From positions 17,433,521 through 17,497,520 of the forward strand of contig NC_092562.1 of NCBI RefSeq assembly GCF_037975245.1: 64,000 nt of DNA. The letters are read 5' to 3'. Shown here one piece after another: positions 1 to 12,000 of this stretch (within the stretch, counting starts at the first letter, position 1; the number at the start of each line of letters is the position of its first letter). The DNA is from Apostichopus japonicus. Taxonomy: Eukaryota; Echinodermata; Holothuroidea; Aspidochirotida; Stichopodidae. Both the position numbers and the translations under genes were made by a program. The notes beneath the pieces are model-generated. The model was given only the letters and a program-made list of their open reading frames with translations. It was not told the origin of the DNA and made no database searches.

Positions 1-3000
1 ACAGCTCCCCGTGTAGGCACTTGCTGTAAAAGATCGGCAAAAGACGTCATCACCCGGGGTTCGAACCAGGGATGCAAAAGAGAGTCTCGATCATCAGCTC
101 GTACAGTGCGCCAAGCCATCGCGCCACTGTTTGGACTGAGATATTAGGTGGATTAACTAATACTTACAGCTCCCCGTGTAGGCACTTGCTGTAAAAGATC
201 GGCAAAAGACGTCATCACCCGGGGTTCGAACCAGGGATGCAAAAGAGAGTCTCGATCATCAGCTCGTACAGTGCGCCAAGCCATCGCGCCACTGTTTGGA
301 CTGAGATATTAGGTGGATTAACTAATACTTACAGCTCCCCGTGTAGGCACTTGCTGTAAAAGATCGGCAAAAGACGTCATCACCCGGGGTTCGAACCAGG
401 GATGCAAAAGAGAGTCTCGATCATCAGCTCGTACAGTGCGCCAAGCCATCGCGCCACTGTTTGGACTGAGATATTAGGTGGATTAACTAATACTTACAGC
501 TCCCCGTGTAGGCACTTGCTGTAAAAGATCGGCAAAAGACGTCATCACCCGGGGTTCGAACCAGGGATGCAAAAGAGAGTCTCGATCATCAGCTCGTACA
601 GTGCGCCAAGCCATCGCGCCACTGTTTGGACTGAGATATTAGGTGGATTAACTAATACTTACAGCTCCCCGTGTAGGCACTTGCTGTAAAAGATCGGCAA
701 AAGACGTCATCACCCGGGGTTCGAACCAGGGATGCAAAAGAGAGTCTCGATCATCAGCTCGTACAGTGCGCCAAGCCATCGCGCCACTGTTTGGACTGAG
801 ATATTAGGTGGATTAACTAATACTTACAGCTCCCCGTGTAGGCACTTGCTGTAAAAGATCGGCAAAAGACGTCATCACCCGGGGTTCGAACCAGGGATGC
901 AAAAGAGAGTCTCGATCATCAGCTCGTACAGTGCGCCAAGCCATCGCGCCACTGTTTGGACTGAGATATTAGGTGGATTAACTAATACTTACAGCTCCCC
1001 GTGTAGGCACTTGCTGTAAAAGATCGGCAAAAGACGTCATCACCCGGGGTTCGAACCAGGGATGCAAAAGAGAGTCTCGATCATCAGCTCGTACAGTGCG
1101 CCAAGCCATCGCGCCACTGTTTGGACTGAGATATTAGGTGGATTAACTAATACTTACAGCTCCCCGTGTAGGCACTTGCTGTAAAAGATCGGCAAAAGAC
1201 GTCATCACCCGGGGTTCGAACCAGGGATGCAAAAGAGAGTCTCGATCATCAGCTCGTACAGTGCGCCAAGCCATCGCGCCACTGTTTGGACTGAGATATT
1301 AGGTGGATTAACTAATACTTACAGCTCCCCGTGTAGGCACTTGCTGTAAAAGATCGGCAAAAGACGTCATCACCCGGGGTTCGAACCAGGGATGCAAAAG
1401 AGAGTCTCGATCATCAGCTCGTACAGTGCGCCAAGCCATCGCGCCACTGTTTGGACTGAGATATTAGGTGGATTAACTAATACTTACAGCTCCCCGTGTA
1501 GGCACTTGCTGTAAAAGATCGGCAAAAGACGTCATCACCCGGGGTTCGAACCAGGGATGCAAAAGAGAGTCTCGATCATCAGCTCGTACAGTGCGCCAAG
1601 CCATCGCGCCACTGTTTGGACTGAGATATTAGGTGGATTAACTAATACTTACAGCTCCCCGTGTAGGCACTTGCTGTAAAAGATCGGCAAAAGACGTCAT
1701 CACCCGGGGTTCGAACCAGGGATGCAAAAGAGAGTCTCGATCATCAGCTCGTACAGTGCGCCAAGCCATCGCGCCACTGTTTGGACTGAGATATTAGGTG
1801 GATTAACTAATACTTACAGCTCCCCGTGTAGGCACTTGCTGTAAAAGATCGGCAAAAGACGTCATCACCCGGGGTTCGAACCAGGGATGCAAAAGAGAGT
1901 CTCGATCATCAGCTCGTACAGTGCGCCAAGCCATCGCGCCACTGTTTGGACTGAGATATTAGGTGGATTAACTAATACTTACAGCTCCCCGTGTAGGCAC
2001 TTGCTGTAAAAGATCGGCAAAAGACGTCATCACCCGGGGTTCGAACCAGGGATGCAAAAGAGAGTCTCGATCATCAGCTCGTACAGTGCGCCAAGCCATC
2101 GCGCCACTGTTTGGACTGAGATATTAGGTGGATTAACTAATACTTACAGCTCCCCGTGTAGGCACTTGCTGTAAAAGATCGGCAAAAGACGTCATCACCC
2201 GGGGTTCGAACCAGGGATGCAAAAGAGAGTCTCGATCATCAGCTCGTACAGTGCGCCAAGCCATCGCGCCACTGTTTGGACTGAGATATTAGGTGGATTA
2301 ACTAATACTTACAGCTCCCCGTGTAGGCACTTGCTGTAAAAGATCGGCAAAAGACGTCATCACCCGGGGTTCGAACCAGGGATGCAAAAGAGAGTCTCGA
2401 TCATCAGCTCGTACAGTGCGCCAAGCCATCGCGCCACTGTTTGGACTGAGATATTAGGTGGATTAACTAATACTTACAGCTCCCCGTGTAGGCACTTGCT
2501 GTAAAAGATCGGCAAAAGACGTCATCACCCGGGGTTCGAACCAGGGATGCAAAAGAGAGTCTCGATCATCAGCTCGTACAGTGCGCCAAGCCATCGCGCC
2601 ACTGTTTGGACTGAGATATTAGGTGGATTAACTAATACTTACAGCTCCCCGTGTAGGCACTTGCTGTAAAAGATCGGCAAAAGACGTCATCACCCGGGGT
2701 TCGAACCAGGGATGCAAAAGAGAGTCTCGATCATCAGCTCGTACAGTGCGCCAAGCCATCGCGCCACTGTTTGGACTGAGATATTAGGTGGATTAACTAA
2801 TACTTACAGCTCCCCGTGTAGGCACTTGCTGTAAAAGATCGGCAAAAGACGTCATCACCCGGGGTTCGAACCAGGGATGCAAAAGAGAGTCTCGATCATC
2901 AGCTCGTACAGTGCGCCAAGCCATCGCGCCACTGTTTGGACTGAGATATTAGGTGGATTAACTAATACTTACAGCTCCCCGTGTAGGCACTTGCTGTAAA

Positions 3001-5360
3001 AGATCGGCAAAAGACGTCATCACCCGGGGTTCGAACCAGGGATGCAAAAGAGAGTCTCGATCATCAGCTCGTACAGTGCGCCAAGCCATCGCGCCACTGT
3101 TTGGACTGAGATATTAGGTGGATTAACTAATACTTACAGCTCCCCGTGTAGGCACTTGCTGTAAAAGATCGGCAAAAGACGTCATCACCCGGGGTTCGAA
3201 CCAGGGATGCAAAAGAGAGTCTCGATCATCAGCTCGTACAGTGCGCCAAGCCATCGCGCCACTGTTTGGACTGAGATATTAGGTGGATTAACTAATACTT
3301 ACAGCTCCCCGTGTAGGCACTTGCTGTAAAAGATCGGCAAAAGACGTCATCACCCGGGGTTCGAACCAGGGATGCAAAAGAGAGTCTCGATCATCAGCTC
3401 GTACAGTGCGCCAAGCCATCGCGCCACTGTTTGGACTGAGATATTAGGTGGATTAACTAATACTTACAGCTCCCCGTGTAGGCACTTGCTGTAAAAGATC
3501 GGCAAAAGACGTCATCACCCGGGGTTCGAACCAGGGATGCAAAAGAGAGTCTCGATCATCAGCTCGTACAGTGCGCCAAGCCATCGCGCCACTGTTTGGA
3601 CTGAGATATTAGGTGGATTAACTAATACTTACAGCTCCCCGTGTAGGCACTTGCTGTAAAAGATCGGCAAAAGACGTCATCACCCGGGGTTCGAACCAGG
3701 GATGCAAAAGAGAGTCTCGATCATCAGCTCGTACAGTGCGCCAAGCCATCGCGCCACTGTTTGGACTGAGATATTAGGTGGATTAACTAATACTTACAGC
3801 TCCCCGTGTAGGCACTTGCTGTAAAAGATCGGCAAAAGACGTCATCACCCGGGGTTCGAACCAGGGATGCAAAAGAGAGTCTCGATCATCAGCTCGTACA
3901 GTGCGCCAAGCCATCGCGCCACTGTTTGGACTGAGATATTAGGTGGATTAACTAATACTTACAGCTCCCCGTGTAGGCACTTGCTGTAAAAGATCGGCAA
4001 AAGACGTCATCACCCGGGGTTCGAACCAGGGATGCAAAAGAGAGTCTCGATCATCAGCTCGTACAGTGCGCCAAGCCATCGCGCCACTGTTTGGACTGAG
4101 ATATTAGGTGGATTAACTAATACTTACAGCTCCCCGTGTAGGCACTTGCTGTAAAAGATCGGCAAAAGACGTCATCACCCGGGGTTCGAACCAGGGATGC
4201 AAAAGAGAGTCTCGATCATCAGCTCGTACAGTGCGCCAAGCCATCGCGCCACTGTTTGGACTGAGATATTAGGTGGATTAACTAATACTTACAGCTCCCC
4301 GTGTAGGCACTTGCTGTAAAAGATCGGCAAAAGACGTCATCACCCGGGGTTCGAACCAGGGATGCAAAAGAGAGTCTCGATCATCAGCTCGTACAGTGCG
4401 CCAAGCCATCGCGCCACTGTTTGGACTGAGATATTAGGTGGATTAACTAATACTTACAGCTCCCCGTGTAGGCACTTGCTGTAAAAGATCGGCAAAAGAC
4501 GTCATCACCCGGGGTTCGAACCAGGGATGCAAAAGAGAGTCTCGATCATCAGCTCGTACAGTGCGCCAAGCCATCGCGCCACTGTTTGGACTGAGATATT
4601 AGGTGGATTAACTAATACTTACAGCTCCCCGTGTAGGCACTTGCTGTAAAAGATCGGCAAAAGACGTCATCACCCGGGGTTCGAACCAGGGATGCAAAAG
4701 AGAGTCTCGATCATCAGCTCGTACAGTGCGCCAAGCCATCGCGCCACTGTTTGGACTGAGATATTAGGTGGATTAACTAATACTTACAGCTCCCCGTGTA
4801 GGCACTTGCTGTAAAAGATCGGCAAAAGACGTCATCACCCGGGGTTCGAACCAGGGATGCAAAAGAGAGTCTCGATCATCAGCTCGTACAGTGCGCCAAG
4901 CCATCGCGCCACTGTTTGGACTGAGATATTAGGTGGATTAACTAATACTTACAGCTCCCCGTGTAGGCACTTGCTGTAAAAGATCGGCAAAAGACGTCAT
5001 CACCCGGGGTTCGAACCAGGGATGCAAAAGAGAGTCTCGATCATCAGCTCGTACAGTGCGCCAAGCCATCGCGCCACTGTTTGGACTGAGATATTAGGTG
5101 GATTAACTAATACTTACAGCTCCCCGTGTAGGCACTTGCTGTAAAAGATCGGCAAAAGACGTCATCACCCGGGGTTCGAACCAGGGATGCAAAAGAGAGT
5201 CTCGATCATCAGCTCGTACAGTGCGCCAAGCCATCGCGCCACTGTTTGGACTGAGATATTAGGTGGATTAACTAATACTTACAGCTCCCCGTGTAGGCAC
5301 TTGCTGTAAAAGATCGGCAAAAGACGTCATCACCCGGGGTTCGAACCAGGGATGCAAAAG
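1..5360 (-). repeat. Satellite block A, reverse orientation, about 32.5 perfect copies
   Basis: Every unit keeps exact 165-bp register, and I see no substitution or indel among the copies. The tRNA-like core lies on the - strand: in the first copy the A box complement is 116-126 and the B box complement is 57-67. The unit is the exact reverse complement of the consensus to the right of the first gap, so it is the same satellite inverted. The block ends abruptly at the 100-N gap with no decay. Identity this complete fits very recent amplification, or assembler consensus averaging over many copies. Confidence 0.95.
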
Positions 5361-5460
5361 NNNNNNNNNNNNNNNNNNNNNNNNNNNNNNNNNNNNNNNN
5401 NNNNNNNNNNNNNNNNNNNNNNNNNNNNNNNNNNNNNNNNNNNNNNNNNNNNNNNNNNNN
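5361..5460. other. Assembly gap, 100 N, with orientation switch
   Basis: Exactly 100 ambiguous bases, a common placeholder for a gap of unknown size. Array orientation differs on the two sides: - strand units to the left, + strand units to the right. The sequence cannot show whether a real inversion boundary lies here or whether one contig was placed the wrong way round. Confidence 0.97.
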
Positions 5461-6000
5461 GCGCACTGACGAGCTGATGATCGAGACTCTCTTTTGCATC
5501 CCTGGTTCGAACACCCGGGTGTGGACGTCTTTGCCGATCTTTTACAGCAAGTGCCTACACGGGAGCCTGTAAGGAATTAGTTAATCCACCAAATATCATC
5601 AGTCCAAACAGTGGTCGCGATGGCTTGGGCGCACTGTACGAGCTGATGATCGAGACTCTCTTTTGCATCCCTGGTTCGAACCCCGGGTGATGACGTCTTT
5701 TGCCGATCTTTTACAGCAAGTGCCTACACGTGGAGCTGTAAGTATTAGTTAATCCACCTAATATCTCAGTCCAAACAGTGGCGCGATGGCTTGGCGCACT
5801 GTACGAGCTGATGATCGAGACTCTCTTTTGCATCCCTGGTTCGAACCCCGGGTGATGACGTCTTTTGCGATCTTTTACAGCAAGTGCCTACACGGGGAGC
5901 TGTAAGTATTAGTTAATCCACCTAATATCTCAGTCCAAACAGTGGCGCGATGGCTTGGCGCACTGTACGAGCTGATGATCGAGACTCTCTTTTGCATCCA
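5461..6000 (+). repeat. Noisy satellite edge right of gap 1, about 3.3 copies
   Basis: The units match the consensus but carry about a dozen small differences, densest next to the gap. They include a missing T after 5468, an extra A near 5513, lost bases in the GTCTTTTGCC segment near 5530, several differences in 5560-5630 (extra C, extra T, extra G), a G-to-T change at 5731, a missing C near 5868 and an extra A at 6000. The error density falls with distance from the gap and reaches zero after 6000. This gradient looks like a poorly supported contig end rather than diverged satellite at an array boundary. Confidence 0.85.
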
Positions 6001-9000
6001 CTGGTTCGAACCCCGGGTGATGACGTCTTTTGCCGATCTTTTACAGCAAGTGCCTACACGGGGAGCTGTAAGTATTAGTTAATCCACCTAATATCTCAGT
6101 CCAAACAGTGGCGCGATGGCTTGGCGCACTGTACGAGCTGATGATCGAGACTCTCTTTTGCATCCCTGGTTCGAACCCCGGGTGATGACGTCTTTTGCCG
6201 ATCTTTTACAGCAAGTGCCTACACGGGGAGCTGTAAGTATTAGTTAATCCACCTAATATCTCAGTCCAAACAGTGGCGCGATGGCTTGGCGCACTGTACG
6301 AGCTGATGATCGAGACTCTCTTTTGCATCCCTGGTTCGAACCCCGGGTGATGACGTCTTTTGCCGATCTTTTACAGCAAGTGCCTACACGGGGAGCTGTA
6401 AGTATTAGTTAATCCACCTAATATCTCAGTCCAAACAGTGGCGCGATGGCTTGGCGCACTGTACGAGCTGATGATCGAGACTCTCTTTTGCATCCCTGGT
6501 TCGAACCCCGGGTGATGACGTCTTTTGCCGATCTTTTACAGCAAGTGCCTACACGGGGAGCTGTAAGTATTAGTTAATCCACCTAATATCTCAGTCCAAA
6601 CAGTGGCGCGATGGCTTGGCGCACTGTACGAGCTGATGATCGAGACTCTCTTTTGCATCCCTGGTTCGAACCCCGGGTGATGACGTCTTTTGCCGATCTT
6701 TTACAGCAAGTGCCTACACGGGGAGCTGTAAGTATTAGTTAATCCACCTAATATCTCAGTCCAAACAGTGGCGCGATGGCTTGGCGCACTGTACGAGCTG
6801 ATGATCGAGACTCTCTTTTGCATCCCTGGTTCGAACCCCGGGTGATGACGTCTTTTGCCGATCTTTTACAGCAAGTGCCTACACGGGGAGCTGTAAGTAT
6901 TAGTTAATCCACCTAATATCTCAGTCCAAACAGTGGCGCGATGGCTTGGCGCACTGTACGAGCTGATGATCGAGACTCTCTTTTGCATCCCTGGTTCGAA
7001 CCCCGGGTGATGACGTCTTTTGCCGATCTTTTACAGCAAGTGCCTACACGGGGAGCTGTAAGTATTAGTTAATCCACCTAATATCTCAGTCCAAACAGTG
7101 GCGCGATGGCTTGGCGCACTGTACGAGCTGATGATCGAGACTCTCTTTTGCATCCCTGGTTCGAACCCCGGGTGATGACGTCTTTTGCCGATCTTTTACA
7201 GCAAGTGCCTACACGGGGAGCTGTAAGTATTAGTTAATCCACCTAATATCTCAGTCCAAACAGTGGCGCGATGGCTTGGCGCACTGTACGAGCTGATGAT
7301 CGAGACTCTCTTTTGCATCCCTGGTTCGAACCCCGGGTGATGACGTCTTTTGCCGATCTTTTACAGCAAGTGCCTACACGGGGAGCTGTAAGTATTAGTT
7401 AATCCACCTAATATCTCAGTCCAAACAGTGGCGCGATGGCTTGGCGCACTGTACGAGCTGATGATCGAGACTCTCTTTTGCATCCCTGGTTCGAACCCCG
7501 GGTGATGACGTCTTTTGCCGATCTTTTACAGCAAGTGCCTACACGGGGAGCTGTAAGTATTAGTTAATCCACCTAATATCTCAGTCCAAACAGTGGCGCG
7601 ATGGCTTGGCGCACTGTACGAGCTGATGATCGAGACTCTCTTTTGCATCCCTGGTTCGAACCCCGGGTGATGACGTCTTTTGCCGATCTTTTACAGCAAG
7701 TGCCTACACGGGGAGCTGTAAGTATTAGTTAATCCACCTAATATCTCAGTCCAAACAGTGGCGCGATGGCTTGGCGCACTGTACGAGCTGATGATCGAGA
7801 CTCTCTTTTGCATCCCTGGTTCGAACCCCGGGTGATGACGTCTTTTGCCGATCTTTTACAGCAAGTGCCTACACGGGGAGCTGTAAGTATTAGTTAATCC
7901 ACCTAATATCTCAGTCCAAACAGTGGCGCGATGGCTTGGCGCACTGTACGAGCTGATGATCGAGACTCTCTTTTGCATCCCTGGTTCGAACCCCGGGTGA
8001 TGACGTCTTTTGCCGATCTTTTACAGCAAGTGCCTACACGGGGAGCTGTAAGTATTAGTTAATCCACCTAATATCTCAGTCCAAACAGTGGCGCGATGGC
8101 TTGGCGCACTGTACGAGCTGATGATCGAGACTCTCTTTTGCATCCCTGGTTCGAACCCCGGGTGATGACGTCTTTTGCCGATCTTTTACAGCAAGTGCCT
8201 ACACGGGGAGCTGTAAGTATTAGTTAATCCACCTAATATCTCAGTCCAAACAGTGGCGCGATGGCTTGGCGCACTGTACGAGCTGATGATCGAGACTCTC
8301 TTTTGCATCCCTGGTTCGAACCCCGGGTGATGACGTCTTTTGCCGATCTTTTACAGCAAGTGCCTACACGGGGAGCTGTAAGTATTAGTTAATCCACCTA
8401 ATATCTCAGTCCAAACAGTGGCGCGATGGCTTGGCGCACTGTACGAGCTGATGATCGAGACTCTCTTTTGCATCCCTGGTTCGAACCCCGGGTGATGACG
8501 TCTTTTGCCGATCTTTTACAGCAAGTGCCTACACGGGGAGCTGTAAGTATTAGTTAATCCACCTAATATCTCAGTCCAAACAGTGGCGCGATGGCTTGGC
8601 GCACTGTACGAGCTGATGATCGAGACTCTCTTTTGCATCCCTGGTTCGAACCCCGGGTGATGACGTCTTTTGCCGATCTTTTACAGCAAGTGCCTACACG
8701 GGGAGCTGTAAGTATTAGTTAATCCACCTAATATCTCAGTCCAAACAGTGGCGCGATGGCTTGGCGCACTGTACGAGCTGATGATCGAGACTCTCTTTTG
8801 CATCCCTGGTTCGAACCCCGGGTGATGACGTCTTTTGCCGATCTTTTACAGCAAGTGCCTACACGGGGAGCTGTAAGTATTAGTTAATCCACCTAATATC
8901 TCAGTCCAAACAGTGGCGCGATGGCTTGGCGCACTGTACGAGCTGATGATCGAGACTCTCTTTTGCATCCCTGGTTCGAACCCCGGGTGATGACGTCTTT

Positions 9001-12000
9001 TGCCGATCTTTTACAGCAAGTGCCTACACGGGGAGCTGTAAGTATTAGTTAATCCACCTAATATCTCAGTCCAAACAGTGGCGCGATGGCTTGGCGCACT
9101 GTACGAGCTGATGATCGAGACTCTCTTTTGCATCCCTGGTTCGAACCCCGGGTGATGACGTCTTTTGCCGATCTTTTACAGCAAGTGCCTACACGGGGAG
9201 CTGTAAGTATTAGTTAATCCACCTAATATCTCAGTCCAAACAGTGGCGCGATGGCTTGGCGCACTGTACGAGCTGATGATCGAGACTCTCTTTTGCATCC
9301 CTGGTTCGAACCCCGGGTGATGACGTCTTTTGCCGATCTTTTACAGCAAGTGCCTACACGGGGAGCTGTAAGTATTAGTTAATCCACCTAATATCTCAGT
9401 CCAAACAGTGGCGCGATGGCTTGGCGCACTGTACGAGCTGATGATCGAGACTCTCTTTTGCATCCCTGGTTCGAACCCCGGGTGATGACGTCTTTTGCCG
9501 ATCTTTTACAGCAAGTGCCTACACGGGGAGCTGTAAGTATTAGTTAATCCACCTAATATCTCAGTCCAAACAGTGGCGCGATGGCTTGGCGCACTGTACG
9601 AGCTGATGATCGAGACTCTCTTTTGCATCCCTGGTTCGAACCCCGGGTGATGACGTCTTTTGCCGATCTTTTACAGCAAGTGCCTACACGGGGAGCTGTA
9701 AGTATTAGTTAATCCACCTAATATCTCAGTCCAAACAGTGGCGCGATGGCTTGGCGCACTGTACGAGCTGATGATCGAGACTCTCTTTTGCATCCCTGGT
9801 TCGAACCCCGGGTGATGACGTCTTTTGCCGATCTTTTACAGCAAGTGCCTACACGGGGAGCTGTAAGTATTAGTTAATCCACCTAATATCTCAGTCCAAA
9901 CAGTGGCGCGATGGCTTGGCGCACTGTACGAGCTGATGATCGAGACTCTCTTTTGCATCCCTGGTTCGAACCCCGGGTGATGACGTCTTTTGCCGATCTT
10001 TTACAGCAAGTGCCTACACGGGGAGCTGTAAGTATTAGTTAATCCACCTAATATCTCAGTCCAAACAGTGGCGCGATGGCTTGGCGCACTGTACGAGCTG
10101 ATGATCGAGACTCTCTTTTGCATCCCTGGTTCGAACCCCGGGTGATGACGTCTTTTGCCGATCTTTTACAGCAAGTGCCTACACGGGGAGCTGTAAGTAT
10201 TAGTTAATCCACCTAATATCTCAGTCCAAACAGTGGCGCGATGGCTTGGCGCACTGTACGAGCTGATGATCGAGACTCTCTTTTGCATCCCTGGTTCGAA
10301 CCCCGGGTGATGACGTCTTTTGCCGATCTTTTACAGCAAGTGCCTACACGGGGAGCTGTAAGTATTAGTTAATCCACCTAATATCTCAGTCCAAACAGTG
10401 GCGCGATGGCTTGGCGCACTGTACGAGCTGATGATCGAGACTCTCTTTTGCATCCCTGGTTCGAACCCCGGGTGATGACGTCTTTTGCCGATCTTTTACA
10501 GCAAGTGCCTACACGGGGAGCTGTAAGTATTAGTTAATCCACCTAATATCTCAGTCCAAACAGTGGCGCGATGGCTTGGCGCACTGTACGAGCTGATGAT
10601 CGAGACTCTCTTTTGCATCCCTGGTTCGAACCCCGGGTGATGACGTCTTTTGCCGATCTTTTACAGCAAGTGCCTACACGGGGAGCTGTAAGTATTAGTT
10701 AATCCACCTAATATCTCAGTCCAAACAGTGGCGCGATGGCTTGGCGCACTGTACGAGCTGATGATCGAGACTCTCTTTTGCATCCCTGGTTCGAACCCCG
10801 GGTGATGACGTCTTTTGCCGATCTTTTACAGCAAGTGCCTACACGGGGAGCTGTAAGTATTAGTTAATCCACCTAATATCTCAGTCCAAACAGTGGCGCG
10901 ATGGCTTGGCGCACTGTACGAGCTGATGATCGAGACTCTCTTTTGCATCCCTGGTTCGAACCCCGGGTGATGACGTCTTTTGCCGATCTTTTACAGCAAG
11001 TGCCTACACGGGGAGCTGTAAGTATTAGTTAATCCACCTAATATCTCAGTCCAAACAGTGGCGCGATGGCTTGGCGCACTGTACGAGCTGATGATCGAGA
11101 CTCTCTTTTGCATCCCTGGTTCGAACCCCGGGTGATGACGTCTTTTGCCGATCTTTTACAGCAAGTGCCTACACGGGGAGCTGTAAGTATTAGTTAATCC
11201 ACCTAATATCTCAGTCCAAACAGTGGCGCGATGGCTTGGCGCACTGTACGAGCTGATGATCGAGACTCTCTTTTGCATCCCTGGTTCGAACCCCGGGTGA
11301 TGACGTCTTTTGCCGATCTTTTACAGCAAGTGCCTACACGGGGAGCTGTAAGTATTAGTTAATCCACCTAATATCTCAGTCCAAACAGTGGCGCGATGGC
11401 TTGGCGCACTGTACGAGCTGATGATCGAGACTCTCTTTTGCATCCCTGGTTCGAACCCCGGGTGATGACGTCTTTTGCCGATCTTTTACAGCAAGTGCCT
11501 ACACGGGGAGCTGTAAGTATTAGTTAATCCACCTAATATCTCAGTCCAAACAGTGGCGCGATGGCTTGGCGCACTGTACGAGCTGATGATCGAGACTCTC
11601 TTTTGCATCCCTGGTTCGAACCCCGGGTGATGACGTCTTTTGCCGATCTTTTACAGCAAGTGCCTACACGGGGAGCTGTAAGTATTAGTTAATCCACCTA
11701 ATATCTCAGTCCAAACAGTGGCGCGATGGCTTGGCGCACTGTACGAGCTGATGATCGAGACTCTCTTTTGCATCCCTGGTTCGAACCCCGGGTGATGACG
11801 TCTTTTGCCGATCTTTTACAGCAAGTGCCTACACGGGGAGCTGTAAGTATTAGTTAATCCACCTAATATCTCAGTCCAAACAGTGGCGCGATGGCTTGGC
11901 GCACTGTACGAGCTGATGATCGAGACTCTCTTTTGCATCCCTGGTTCGAACCCCGGGTGATGACGTCTTTTGCCGATCTTTTACAGCAAGTGCCTACACG

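Noticed and set aside
5272-5514. 80-codon open frame on the - strand across the N gap
   Set aside because: Its middle is made of N, and the rest is satellite sequence read through an indel and an orientation switch.
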